The notes beneath the pieces are model-generated. The model saw only the letters and a program-made list of their open reading frames with translations. It was not told the DNA's origin and made no database searches. A program made the position numbers and the translations under genes. From an uncultured Cellulomonadaceae bacterium (GTDB lineage Bacteria > Actinomycetota > Actinomycetes > Actinomycetales > Cellulomonadaceae), in NCBI GenBank assembly GCA_947495165.1, contig CANLXM010000002.1:248001-312000 (forward strand): a stretch of DNA of 64,000 nucleotides. Reading direction: 5' to 3'. Of the stretch, positions 27,737 to 36,650 are shown piece by piece. Numbering within the stretch: position 1 is the stretch's first letter; each line of letters starts with the position of its first letter.

Positions 27737-28485
27737 GCCACGCCTCCGGACGCCGTCTCAGGCTGGCCCAGGTCCGCCCACCGGCGGCGCATCGCGGCAG
27801 CGGTGTGCAGGAGGTTCGCGGCGAAGAGCCCACCGTAGGCGAGCGCGAAGCCGGTCGGCCACGCCCAGAGGACGAATACCCAGCAGAGCACGCCCGAGTC
27901 GGTCGGCAGCAGGAGCCAGGACTGTCCGGGCCGTGGGGTGGGCGGTGCGAGGTCGTGTCGCGACCGCAACGCTGCCCCAAGGATCTGGCTGAGGAAGCTG
28001 GCGGACGCGAGCACGGCGAACCCGGCCGCCACGAGCGCCAGGGGTTCGCTCGCCCCGACCGCGAACAGCACCCCGAGGTGGATCAGCGGGAGCCGGAAGG
28101 CGTCGAGCGTGTGATCGAGCCACTCCCCTCGCGGGCTCGCCACGCCCGTCAGGCGCGCGAGCTGACCGTCGGCGGAGTCGAGCACGTAGCCGAGCGCGAG
28201 CGTGACCGCGGCGCAGATCCCCGCCAGCGCCGGTCGATCCCGCAGGGTCAGGAGCAGGCCGATCCCTGCGATGGAGAGCACGAACCCGGAGACCGAGACC
28301 GCGTTCGGCCCGATCCCCGCTCGGTAGGCAGCGGCCGCGAACGCCCGGGCCCCGCGGCGGTTCACCCACCGTGTGTATGCCGGCACGCCGGCGCCCGGCT
28401 TCTGCGCGGCATCGAGCCGGGCGAGCGCCGCGCGGAACGACCGTTCCGAGCCGCCCCCGAGCAGCACAGCACTCGTCACACTCAT
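27733..28485 (-). CDS. CDP-alcohol phosphatidyltransferase family membrane enzyme
   Basis: A 250-residue integral membrane protein from ATG 28485 (GGGGGA upstream). The family motif D-x2-D-G-x2-A-R-x8-G-x3-D-x3-D is complete in DSADGQLARLTGV followed by GEWLDHTLD. About six TM helices surround it. These enzymes transfer a phospho-alcohol from a CDP-alcohol, or a phosphatidyl group from CDP-diacylglycerol. Being first in an operon that also encodes a TagD-like cytidylyltransferase suggests that it uses the CDP-alcohol made there to decorate the surface glycan or its carrier lipid. That pairing is inference. Confidence 0.88.
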   Translation of the reverse strand: MSVTSAVLLGGGSERSFRAALARLDAAQKPGAGVPAYTRWVNRRGARAFAAAAYRAGIGPNAVSVSGFVLSIAGIGLLLTLRDRPALAGICAAVTLALGYVLDSADGQLARLTGVASPRGEWLDHTLDAFRLPLIHLGVLFAVGASEPLALVAAGFAVLASASFLSQILGAALRSRHDLAPPTPRPGQSWLLLPTDSGVLCWVFVLWAWPTGFALAYGGLFAANLLHTAAAMRRRWADLGQPETASGGVA

Positions 28486-28677
28486 GATTCCCCCGTCGTC
28501 GTCGGCACGTGCTCGCACCTCGCCGACGCAGAGCCTGCTGGCTTCAGCGCGGCGCCCGGCCCCCCGAGACAGGCACGATCCCCGCTCGGAGCGTAGGCAC
28601 TCCGCAGGGTGGGGATGGGGGGAGGAAGGGGGCGAACTTGCCGCTCGTCCGGGTGAGACGTCGGGGTGAGCCGGGTG

Positions 28678-31600
28678 TCAGCCGGCGGTCGCCGTCCGTG
28701 CCGCCGCGCTCACGTCGCCCGCGATCACGGCGTCGATGAGCTGCGTCGCCCAGGCGAGGACCTCGCCGCCGCGCAGCGGCCGTCCGCCGATCCGCGCCGT
28801 CGTCGGGAACGGCACGAGGACCGCGCGGATCGCCGGCTTGAGCACGGTGCCCGGGTAGAGGCGCTTGAGGCGCAGCTGCGCCGACTCCGGCAGGTCCACG
28901 GGCGCGAACCGCACGAACTTGCCCTGGGCGGTGACGTCCGTGAGCCCCACCTGGCGTGCCCGGTTGCGGAACGCGGCGACGTCGAACAGCGCCTCGACGA
29001 CCTCGGGCAGCGGCCCGTAGCGGTCGACCAGCTCCGCGCGCACCTCGGCGAGTGCAGCCTCGTCGCTCGCCGCGGCGATCTTCGTGTACGCCTCGAGCCG
29101 GAGCCGCTCGTGCGCGATGTAGTCGTGCGGCAGGTGCGCGTCGACCGGGAGCTCGATCGTGATGTCGGCCGGCTCTTCCTCGCCGTCGCCGCGGAACTCC
29201 GCGACGGCCTCGGCGACCATCCGCACGTACAGGTCGAACCCGACGCCCGCGATGTGCCCGGACTGCTCGCCGCCCAGGAGGTTGCCCGCCCCGCGGATCT
29301 CGAGGTCCTTCATCGCGATCTGCATGCCGGCGCCGAGGTCGGTGTGGGCGGCCATCGTGGCGAGCCGGTCGTGCGCCGTGTCCGTCAGCGGCCGCTCGGG
29401 TGGGTACAGGAAGTACGCGTAGGCGCGGTCGCGACCGCGACCCACGCGCCCGCGCAGCTGGTGCAGCTGCGACAGGCCGAGCAGGTCCGCGCGCTCGAGG
29501 ATCAGCGTGTTGGCGTTGGAGATGTCGAGGCCGGTCTCGATGATCGTCGTGGAGACGAGGACGTCGAACCTCTTCTCCCAGAAGTCGAGCATCACCTGCT
29601 CGAGCTGGGTCTCGTTCATCTTCCCGTGCGCGGTCGCGATGCGGGCTTCCGGGACGAGCTCGGCCAGGCGCGCGGCGGTCTTGGAGATCGTGTCCACCTT
29701 GTTGTGGACGTAGAACACCTGCCCCTCGCGCAGCAGCTCGCGGCGGATCGCAGCGGTGATCTGCTTGTCGTCATAGGCACCGACGTAGGTCAGCACCGGG
29801 TGGCGCTCCTCCGGCGGCGTTGCGAGCGTCGACATCTCGCGGATCCCGGTGACGGCCATCTCGAGCGTGCGCGGGATCGGGGTCGCGCTCATCGCGAGCA
29901 CGTCGACGTTCGTGCGCAGCTGCTTGAGCGTCTCCTTGTGCTCGACGCCGAACCGCTGCTCCTCGTCGACGATCACGAGACCGAGGTCCTTGAACCTCAC
30001 CGACCCGGACAGCAACCGGTGCGTGCCGATGACGACGTCGACGCTGCCGTCCTTCACGCCGTCCAGCACCGCCTTGGCCTCGGTGTCCGTCTGGAACCGC
30101 GACAGCGCGCGCACGGTCACCGGGAAGGCGGCGTAGCGCTCGGAGAAGGTGTCGAAGTGCTGCTGCACGAGCAGCGTCGTCGGGACCAGCACCGCCACCT
30201 GCTTGCCGTCCTGGACGGCCTTGAACGCTGCCCGGACCGCGATCTCCGTCTTGCCGTATCCGACGTCGCCGCACACGAGCCGGTCCATCGGGACCGACTT
30301 CTCCATGTCCGCCTTGACCTCCTCGATCGTGGCGAGCTGGTCCGGGGTCTCGACGTAGGCGAACGCGTCCTCGAGCTCGCGCTGCCACGGCGTGTCCTGC
30401 GCGAACGCGTGCCCCTGGGTCGCCATGCGCGCGGAGTAGAGCCGCAGGAGCTCGCCCGCGATCTCCTTGACGTGCTTGCGCGCGCGGGCCTTGGTCTTGC
30501 CCCAGTCCGCGCCGCCCATCTTGTTCAGCGACGGCTGCTCGCCGCCCGTGTACTTGGTGACCTGGTCGAGCTGGTCGGTCGGGACGAACAGCCGGTCCCC
30601 CGGCTGCCCCCGCTTCGACGACGCGTACTCGATGACGAGGTACTCGCGCGTCGCGGCGTTCGCCCCGGCCCCGAGCGTGCGCTGCACGAGTTCGACGAAG
30701 CGCCCGACGCCGTGCTGCTCGTGCACCACGTAGTCGCCCGCCCGCAGCGCCAGCGGGTCGACGACGTTGCGCCGCTTCGACGGCATGCGACGCATGTCCT
30801 TCGTCGTCACCCCGGCGCGCCCCGTGAGGTCGGACTCGGAGAACACGGCGAGCCTGAGCTCGGGCGCCACGAACCCCGCGCCGACCGTGGCAGTCACGAC
30901 GTGCACGACGCCGCCCTCGGGCGCGTGGGACAGGTCGCCCACGAGCCGCGCCGCGGTGTCGGCCGCGGCCAGCTGCTCGACGATCCGCTTCGCCGGACCG
31001 TGCCCCTCGGTCGCGAGCACGAGGTGCCACCCGGCCTGCTGCAGCGCGCGCACGTCGGTCAGCGCCCGCTCGACGTCGCCGCGGTAGCCCTCGACCTCGC
31101 GCGCGCCGATCGTGAGGATGTCGGACTCGCCGGGCGCGACGTCGTCGTCGCCCTGCCCCGCGTCCGGAGCGAGGCCGAACGAGCTGAGCGTCCACCACCC
31201 CAGCCCGCGCCGCGCCGCGACGTCACGGACCTGCGCGATCGTGTGGAACGAGGCCGCGCTCAGGTCCAGGGGCACCGACGCACCGGCCGCCGCCGACGTC
31301 CATGCGGCTGCGAGGAACTCCTCGGTGGTCGCCACGAGGTCGTGCGCACGCCGGCGCACGCGCTCCGGGTCGTTCACGACGACGAGCGCGTCCTCGGGAA
31401 CGAGGTCGAGCACCGGGACCATGGCGTCCACGAGGGCGGGGCTGAGCGACTCCATGCCCTCGACGGCGATGCCCTCGGCCATCTTGTCGAGCATCTCGAC
31501 GGCACCCGGCAGCTGCTCCGTCAGCGCCGCCGCCCGCGCGCGGACCTGCTCCGTGAGCAGCAGCTCGCGGCACGGCGGGGCCCACAACCCGTGCTCGGCG

Positions 31601-32289
31601 ATCTCGAGGCTACGCTGGTCGGCGACCGCGAACCAACGGATCTCCTCGACCTCGTCGCCCCAGAACTCGAGCCGCAGGGGGTGGTCCTCGATCGGCGGGA
31701 AGACGTCGAGGATGCCCCCGCGCACGGCGAACTCGCCACGCCGCTCGACCATGTCGACCCGGGTGTAGGCGGCGGCCGCCAGCCGGTCCGCGACGTCCGA
31801 CAGGCTCGCCTGCTGACGCACCTGCAGCCGCACGGGCTCGAGATCCCCGAGGCCCGCGACCACGGGCTGCATGAGCGCGCGGACCGGGACGACGAGCACC
31901 CGCACGGGCCCGCCCTGGCCGCTCTCGGCGTCGGGGTGGGCCAGGCGGCGGAACACCGCGAGCCGGCGCGCGACCGTGTCGGCTCGCGGCGAGAGCCGCT
32001 CGTGCGGGAGCGTCTCCCACGCGGGGAGCACCGCGACGTCGTCGTGCGGGAGGTAGCAGCCGAGCGCGTCGGCGAGGTCGTCCGCCTCCCGGCCCGTCGC
32101 GGTCACGACCACGAGCGGGCGCGCACGGTGATCCTCCCCCGCGGAACCGTCAGCCATCGCCGCCAGGAGGGCGGGTCGGACTCCCGGCGTCGAGACGACG
32201 TCCAGGAACCCCCGTGCGCGCGTGCGCCGCACCGCGGCGGCGAACGCTTCGTCCTGGTGCAGGGGGTGGAGAAGTCCCGTCAGGGGCAT
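28678..32289 (-). CDS. mfd: transcription-repair coupling factor
   Basis: A 1203-residue DNA translocase that removes RNA polymerase stalled at lesions and recruits UvrA. ATG 32289 (MPLTGLLHPLHQDEAF) follows AAGGA; the frame extends 16 codons further without a better start. The order is complete: UvrB-like N-terminus, RNA polymerase interaction domain with ADYVVHEQHGVGRFVEL, then the helicase with Walker A CGDVGYGKTEIAVRAAF, DEEQ box VIVDEEQRFGVEHKE, ATPIPRTLEMA, TTIIETGLDI and the QLRGRVGR motif. The TRCF C-terminal domain follows. It stands alone between the GH16 gene and the polysaccharide operon. No obvious hairpin separates it from the operon. Confidence 0.96.
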   Translation of the reverse strand: MPLTGLLHPLHQDEAFAAAVRRTRARGFLDVVSTPGVRPALLAAMADGSAGEDHRARPLVVVTATGREADDLADALGCYLPHDDVAVLPAWETLPHERLSPRADTVARRLAVFRRLAHPDAESGQGGPVRVLVVPVRALMQPVVAGLGDLEPVRLQVRQQASLSDVADRLAAAAYTRVDMVERRGEFAVRGGILDVFPPIEDHPLRLEFWGDEVEEIRWFAVADQRSLEIAEHGLWAPPCRELLLTEQVRARAAALTEQLPGAVEMLDKMAEGIAVEGMESLSPALVDAMVPVLDLVPEDALVVVNDPERVRRRAHDLVATTEEFLAAAWTSAAAGASVPLDLSAASFHTIAQVRDVAARRGLGWWTLSSFGLAPDAGQGDDDVAPGESDILTIGAREVEGYRGDVERALTDVRALQQAGWHLVLATEGHGPAKRIVEQLAAADTAARLVGDLSHAPEGGVVHVVTATVGAGFVAPELRLAVFSESDLTGRAGVTTKDMRRMPSKRRNVVDPLALRAGDYVVHEQHGVGRFVELVQRTLGAGANAATREYLVIEYASSKRGQPGDRLFVPTDQLDQVTKYTGGEQPSLNKMGGADWGKTKARARKHVKEIAGELLRLYSARMATQGHAFAQDTPWQRELEDAFAYVETPDQLATIEEVKADMEKSVPMDRLVCGDVGYGKTEIAVRAAFKAVQDGKQVAVLVPTTLLVQQHFDTFSERYAAFPVTVRALSRFQTDTEAKAVLDGVKDGSVDVVIGTHRLLSGSVRFKDLGLVIVDEEQRFGVEHKETLKQLRTNVDVLAMSATPIPRTLEMAVTGIREMSTLATPPEERHPVLTYVGAYDDKQITAAIRRELLREGQVFYVHNKVDTISKTAARLAELVPEARIATAHGKMNETQLEQVMLDFWEKRFDVLVSTTIIETGLDISNANTLILERADLLGLSQLHQLRGRVGRGRDRAYAYFLYPPERPLTDTAHDRLATMAAHTDLGAGMQIAMKDLEIRGAGNLLGGEQSGHIAGVGFDLYVRMVAEAVAEFRGDGEEEPADITIELPVDAHLPHDYIAHERLRLEAYTKIAAASDEAALAEVRAELVDRYGPLPEVVEALFDVAAFRNRARQVGLTDVTAQGKFVRFAPVDLPESAQLRLKRLYPGTVLKPAIRAVLVPFPTTARIGGRPLRGGEVLAWATQLIDAVIAGDVSAAARTATAG

Positions 32290-32377
32290 GCCGGAGTCCT
32301 TGGTGTCAGCAGGGGGCGAGGCGCCGGATCGGCGCACCCCAGGCTACGCCCCGACACCCCGCCCGCTCATCCGCTGG

Positions 32378-33913
32378 TCAGCGCGACGGACGCTCCCAGA
32401 CCCGCACGTAGTCGATCAGGAAGGACGCCGGGAGCTTGGTCTGCTCAGGCTTGGTGGCATCCGCCCAGCCAGCCCAGCTGCTCCCCACCTGCGTGTTGAT
32501 CCGGATGTTCACGCCAGCGTCGGTGAACCCGTTCTCGAGCCACGGGTGGTCCTTCTTGTGCGCGGTCCACTGCTTCACGCCGTCGTACAGGAACGTCATC
32601 GTCGTCGGGGTCCACTCGAAGGCCCACGTGTGGAAGCCCTCGCGCACGTCCGCCGTCATGACACGGTGCTCCGCACGCTTCGTCCCAGCCTCGGCGTTGG
32701 TGGACTCGTGGATGGTCGAGGTGAACGAGCCACCCGGCGCCCACCGCATCTCGTCGTGCGGATCGCCCACGGCCTCCATGATGTCGATCTCACCCTTGCC
32801 CGAGGCATCGCGGAGCCAGAACGCGGGCCAGACCCCACGAGAGGAGCCCGGGTTGAGGGGCAGCTTGGCCCGCATCTCCCAGCGACCATACTTCTGAGTG
32901 AACTTGCCGATCGTGTCGATGTAGCCCGTGTCGAAGTGGCGCATCCGGCCCTTCGAGACGGGCGTGTCACGCCACTCGGTGGCGAGGTCGAGCATCCCGT
33001 CCCGCACGGTGACCTGATCCGCCATGATCATGGCCTGGTCGTAGCTGAGGTAGTCGCGGTCGCGCACGTTCCACTTCGACCTGTCGATCGCCGTGCCGTT
33101 GAACTCGTCCCGCCACACCGGGCTGCCCCAGGACCCATCGACGGGTGCAGGGACGGGCGGGGTCGGGACGGCGGGCGGGGTCGGGACGGCGGAGGTCGCC
33201 GGACGGAGCCGGAAGGTCCCGCTGGCGTCGCTCTTCGTCCAGGTGGAGGCGAGCGAGACCACGCGGTAGCGGTGCGGCGCCCTCGTCGCAGGCACCCGGA
33301 GCGCAACCTTGTCCGCACGGCCGTGCTTCGCGGCGCGCGCGGCAGCCACGCGGACCCAGCCCTTCGAGGTCTTGCGGACGAGCACGACCTTCTGCCCGTG
33401 CGCCGCCGACACCCGAGCGACGACGCGAGCGGCGGAGCGTGACGGGACGGTCGCGCGCACGGTCACGCGCGCGACCTTGATCTTCGTCACCAGACGAGTG
33501 GTCTTGCCAGCGCCGGTCACGACGAAGCGCAGGGTCTTCCTGCCGGGCTTCGCGAGGAGCGCGCCGGGCTGTACCCGAGCGCACGCGCGCGGCGAGATCG
33601 CCTTCTTCTGCCGCGTCTTCCAGCGCGAGCCGACCTTGACCTGCACGGCGAGGCGGGTCGCACCCTTCACGGTGGTGCACACACGCAGCGTGGACGTCCG
33701 TGTGGCGGTCGCGCGCTTGCCGCGCACCGTGATGCGGGCCTTGGCCTGACGCACCGCGACGGATGCCGCTGTCCGGTCGGCGGGGATCGGGATCGCTGTC
33801 GTCGCCTCGCTGACGGCGCGCTGCACGGCCGGGTTACCTGCAGCGGGGGCTGGGACGAGCCCGAGCACGAGCAGCAGCGTGAGCAGGGGGACGAGCGGGA
33901 AACGACGAAGCAC
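32378..33913 (-). CDS. secreted GH16 endo-beta-glucanase with N-terminal beta-sandwich region
   Basis: A 511-residue exported hydrolase from GTG 33913 (GAGG 6 bases upstream). The signal peptide is about 1-26 (MLRRFPLVPLLTLLLVLGLV, PAPAAG cut region). Residues 30-250 are Lys/Arg/Thr/Val-rich beta-sandwich repeats like those in other actinobacterial surface proteins. A Pro/Val linker (about 255-275) leads to the GH16 domain, whose catalytic core EIDIME has nucleophile E375, D377 and acid/base E380. It is followed by HTWAFEWTPTTMTFLYDGV and ends with IDYVRVWE. The family includes laminarinases and lichenases; the exact beta-glucan is not determined. A CelR-like palindrome lies upstream. Confidence 0.92.
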   Translation of the reverse strand: MLRRFPLVPLLTLLLVLGLVPAPAAGNPAVQRAVSEATTAIPIPADRTAASVAVRQAKARITVRGKRATATRTSTLRVCTTVKGATRLAVQVKVGSRWKTRQKKAISPRACARVQPGALLAKPGRKTLRFVVTGAGKTTRLVTKIKVARVTVRATVPSRSAARVVARVSAAHGQKVVLVRKTSKGWVRVAAARAAKHGRADKVALRVPATRAPHRYRVVSLASTWTKSDASGTFRLRPATSAVPTPPAVPTPPVPAPVDGSWGSPVWRDEFNGTAIDRSKWNVRDRDYLSYDQAMIMADQVTVRDGMLDLATEWRDTPVSKGRMRHFDTGYIDTIGKFTQKYGRWEMRAKLPLNPGSSRGVWPAFWLRDASGKGEIDIMEAVGDPHDEMRWAPGGSFTSTIHESTNAEAGTKRAEHRVMTADVREGFHTWAFEWTPTTMTFLYDGVKQWTAHKKDHPWLENGFTDAGVNIRINTQVGSSWAGWADATKPEQTKLPASFLIDYVRVWERPSR

Positions 33914-33998
33914 GAGTACCTCACGGTGGGTGACGGCGGGGGTGAGCGGCGACGCACGGCCGCTCCCCTCTCCCATCGACCTCGCGCCGCCCGACTTG

Positions 33999-34013
33999 AG
34001 CGCTTCCAGCGCT
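33999..34013. promoter_or_regulatory. LacI/CelR-like palindrome between GH16 and the divergent membrane gene
   Basis: AGCGCTTCCAGCGCT is two AGCGCT words separated by TCC. Read on the minus strand it contains TGGAAGCGCTCAAG, matching 10 of 14 positions of the CelR operator TGGGAGCGCTCCCA known from cellulolytic actinobacteria. It is 86 bases upstream of the GH16 start. Confidence 0.35.
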
Positions 34014-34148
34014 GTTTGTCCTATTCATGATCTTTCGGCCGGTCAGAGGCCCGCGGAAAACCACCCCGACGATCACCCGCATCGGCCTGACGGCGAGCCC
34101 GCCATCGCGCGACCATCGGTCCAGACCACACGACTTCTGGAGAGAGCC

Positions 34149-35081
34149 ATGGATCCCAGCGACGGAGCCCAGCACACCCGACTACGTCAGCCGCTCGTCG
34201 CGACGTGGCCCGAGGACTCCCGCTGGCCCGACTCGATCCATTGGCCCTCCGCACCGGCCCCGTCCCCTCGCCATGCCGGAACCGTCCCGTCGCGCCCGGC
34301 CACTCACCGGCCGCGAGCGGCAACCTCCCAGTCGGAGCCGACCACCGGACCGTTCTCGAGCGTCCGCCGCGCGGCGCCGCGGTGGGGGCTGGCTGTCGTC
34401 GGAGCCGTCGCGCTGCTGGTGGGTGTGACCCTGCCCGGTGCCGTTCCTCGCGAGGCGCTCGCGCCGCTCGCGAGGCACGCATCCGCTCAGCCCCAGCTCC
34501 TGGAGGGTGCTGCGGTCGCCGTCGCGGCCCTGCTCGCGCTCGCCATCACCGGCGTCGCCCGGGCACGGCTGCGCGCGGACGAGCCAGCCCGCGTGCTTGC
34601 GTCGCTGCTCCGCTGGTTCGCAGCACTCGCTCTCGCGATCGCAGGCCTGCTTGCGCTCACGCCGCTCGGCGTCACCCTCGTGGCGATGCTCGCCGGGTCC
34701 GTGGCGCTGGTCGCCCTCTGCCGGAGCAACGCAGGCCGGTTCACCTCCGGGCTCGCCTCCCTCGCCTGCGTCGGAGTCGTCCACGCAGGAGATCTTCTGA
34801 CCGGGGCACTGCCGCTCGGCGTCGTGCTCGCGGCCGCGATGTTGACCCTGGGAAACCGGTTGCTCATATCGTCGCTGGCCCCGGTCGCCGGCCGGCAGCG
34901 CGTCTCTGATCAGCAGCCCGCCCCCGGACACCGTGCCGCTGCGCGCGCGGGGGTCATCCCCGCGCCCTCCACCGCCAGCCCAGCCACGTGGGTGCCGGAA
35001 CGTCATGCCCCGGTGCCGGTGCTCTGGCGACCAGTCCCTCAGCCCCCCGACGCCCGGGACGTCTGGCGAGACGCGCGCTGA
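34149..35081 (+). CDS. multi-pass membrane protein, function unknown
   Basis: A 310-residue protein from ATG 34149, with GGAGAG at 34138-34143. Residues 1-75 are hydrophilic, Pro/Ser/Thr-rich and probably cytoplasmic. About six TM helices lie between 80 and 230: WGLAVVGAVALLVGVTLPG, LLEGAAVAVAALLALAITGV, WFAALALAIAGLLAL, LVAMLAGSVALVAL, LASLACVGVVHAGDLL and LPLGVVLAAAMLTLG. The C-terminal 70 residues are again Pro/Arg-rich. I do not recognise the family. It is divergent from GH16 and convergent with pth. Codon use is normal for the window. Confidence 0.65.
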   Translation: MDPSDGAQHTRLRQPLVATWPEDSRWPDSIHWPSAPAPSPRHAGTVPSRPATHRPRAATSQSEPTTGPFSSVRRAAPRWGLAVVGAVALLVGVTLPGAVPREALAPLARHASAQPQLLEGAAVAVAALLALAITGVARARLRADEPARVLASLLRWFAALALAIAGLLALTPLGVTLVAMLAGSVALVALCRSNAGRFTSGLASLACVGVVHAGDLLTGALPLGVVLAAAMLTLGNRLLISSLAPVAGRQRVSDQQPAPGHRAAARAGVIPAPSTASPATWVPERHAPVPVLWRPVPQPPDARDVWRDAR

Positions 35082-35121
35082 CCCGCCGCTCCTACCTCGC
35101 CGCACCCGCGGGAGATCGACG

Positions 35122-35718
35122 TCACGCCTTGGTGTGGAACCGCCCCTGGGCGGCCAGCAGGCCCTCGGTAAGGATCATCTCGACGGCGTCCGCTGCGGCG
35201 TCGAGCAGGAACGGCAGCTCCTTGCGCTCGGCGCCGGAGAAGTCCTTGAGGACGTAGTCGGCCGTGTCCATGCGCCCGGGCGGGCGCCCGACGCCGGTGC
35301 GCACCCGCAGGTAGTCCTTCGTGCCGAGGGCCTTCGTGATGTCCCGCAGGCCGTTGTGGCCGCCCTCGCCGCCCCCGCTCTTGAGCTTGACGTCCCCGAA
35401 CGGGATGTCGAGCTCGTCGTGCACGACGACGACGCGCTCGGGCGGCACGTCGTAGTACTGCGCGACGGCGCTCACCGGGCCGCCGGAGGTGTTCATGTAG
35501 GACATCGGTTTGGCGAGGACCACCCGCGGGCCGGGCGCCCCGCCCGGCAGCGTGCCGAGGCGGCCCTCGGCGACGGCGCAGCGCGTCCGGTGGGTCGCGA
35601 ACCGCGCGCCCGTGCGCGCGGCCAGCTCGTCCAGGACCATCTGCCCGACGTTGTGCCGGTTCCCGGCGTACTTGGGTCCGGGGTTGCCCAGCCCCACCAC
35701 GCACCACAGCTCGCTCAC
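35122..35718 (-). CDS. pth: peptidyl-tRNA hydrolase
   Basis: A 198-residue enzyme that releases peptides from peptidyl-tRNA. GTG 35718 ([19 protein letters not shown]) follows GGTGGAG. Key residues are in GLGNPG, RHNVG (catalytic His), [20 protein letters not shown] (catalytic Asp) and GGHNGLRDI. It is last in the conserved glmU-prs-rplY-pth row, although a hairpin separates it from rplY. Confidence 0.95.
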   Translation of the reverse strand: MSELWCVVGLGNPGPKYAGNRHNVGQMVLDELAARTGARFATHRTRCAVAEGRLGTLPGGAPGPRVVLAKPMSYMNTSGGPVSAVAQYYDVPPERVVVVHDELDIPFGDVKLKSGGGEGGHNGLRDITKALGTKDYLRVRTGVGRPPGRMDTADYVLKDFSGAERKELPFLLDAAADAVEMILTEGLLAAQGRFHTKA

Positions 35719-35765
35719 GCGCTCCACCTCATCGTCCGCTCGCTCCCGCGGGCTCCGTGCCCCAC

Positions 35766-35804
35766 GCGCGACGCCCGGCACCGTGACGGTACCGGGCGTC
35801 GCGC
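35766..35804 (-). terminator. terminator hairpin between rplY and pth
   Basis: 13-bp perfect arms (GCGCGACGCCCGG and its complement) with an additional ACCGT/ACGGT inner stem, 22 bases past the rplY stop. Confidence 0.8.
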
Positions 35805-35826
35805 GACGTGCTCAGCGTGGTGCTGC

Positions 35827-36441
35827 TCAGCCCTCGGCGGCAGCAGCCGACGCGGCGGAGGCGGCCTCGGCGACCTCGGCGTCTGCGGCCTCGTCGGCAG
35901 CGTTGCCGCGCGGCTCGGAGACGAGGACGACGTCGGCGTCGGGGTCCGTGAGGAGCGTCGAGCCCTCGGGCAGCGTGATGTCCTTGGCGGTGATGACCGT
36001 GCCGGCCTCGAGGCCGGTGATGTCGACCTCGACCGACTCGGGCAGGTTGGTGGCCTCGGCCTCGATGGAGAGCATCTGGGCCTCGAGCACGTGCATGGTG
36101 CCGGGGGCCGACTGGCCGACGACGTGCACGTAGACGTCCACGTTGACCTTCTCGCCCTTGATGACGAGGAGCAGGTCGACGTGCTCGATGATCTGGCGGA
36201 CCGGGTCGCGCTGGACGTCGCGGACGATCGCGAGCTGCTCGGTGCCGTCGACCTCGATGGCGAACAGCGCGTTCGAGTGCTTGAGGGCGAGCATCGTCTG
36301 GTGGCCGGGCAGCGACAGGTGCTGCGGCTCGCCGCCGTGCCCGTAGAGGACGGCGGGGATGTTGCCCTCGCGGCGGGTGCGGCGCGCGGCGCCCTTGCCG
36401 AAGTCGTTGCGACGGGTCGCGGTGAGCTTGATGTCAGCCAT
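35827..36441 (-). CDS. rplY: 50S ribosomal protein L25/Ctc (long form)
   Basis: A 204-residue protein from ATG 36441 (GGAG upstream). The N-terminal L25 domain binds 5S rRNA (MADIKLTATRRNDFGKGAAR, GNIPAVLYGHG). The C-terminal beta TL5/Ctc domain (about 95-185) is followed by an Ala/Glu-rich tail. The long form is the general-stress Ctc type. A 7-bp stem lies in the leader (36460-36480). Confidence 0.95.
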   Translation of the reverse strand: MADIKLTATRRNDFGKGAARRTRREGNIPAVLYGHGGEPQHLSLPGHQTMLALKHSNALFAIEVDGTEQLAIVRDVQRDPVRQIIEHVDLLLVIKGEKVNVDVYVHVVGQSAPGTMHVLEAQMLSIEAEATNLPESVEVDITGLEAGTVITAKDITLPEGSTLLTDPDADVVLVSEPRGNAADEAADAEVAEAASAASAAAAEG

Positions 36442-36459
36442 GTCAGTCTCCAGATCAGT

Positions 36460-36480
36460 CGGGACCGGGAGCTGGTCCCG
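36460..36480 (-). promoter_or_regulatory. leader hairpin 5' of rplY
   Basis: CGGGACC/GGTCCCG form a 7-bp stem around GGGAGCT, 19 bases upstream of the rplY ATG on the same strand. It could be an autoregulatory leader structure or only local pairing. Confidence 0.35.
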
Positions 36481-36578
36481 GAAGGCGGTACGTCGGCGCA
36501 GGAAGACGGGCGCGCGAGCGACCGCCCAGTCGATCACGGATGCATCTGGCTCGCGCAGGCACGAACACTGCGGGAGCA

Positions 36579-36596
36579 GGGCCCGTCCCCGGGCCC
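36579..36596 (-). terminator. short terminator hairpin after prs
   Basis: GGGCCCG-TCCC-CGGGCCC, a 7-bp all-GC stem with a 4-nt loop, 55 bases past the prs stop and before rplY. Confidence 0.55.
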
Positions 36597-36650
36597 CTCA
36601 GATGTCCCTCGCCGAGGCAACCTGCCCATCGTACACGTACCGCCCGCGGG

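Noticed and set aside
15395..28485. Horizontally acquired island
   Set aside because: GC content and codon use look like the rest of the window and there are no integrase, tRNA junctions or direct repeats at the ends; acquisition cannot be argued from this sequence alone.
28486..28677. Promoter or JUMPstart element for the polysaccharide operon
   Set aside because: No recognisable JUMPstart/ops sequence and no -10/-35 pair with good spacing could be identified in this 192-base gap.
28666..32499. Very long open frame opposite mfd on the plus strand (over 1200 codons)
   Set aside because: Composition is dominated by Arg/Asp/His/Leu without domains; it mirrors mfd codons in a GC-rich genome. 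The same applies to the long open frames opposite eno, metG, glmU and the polysaccharide genes.
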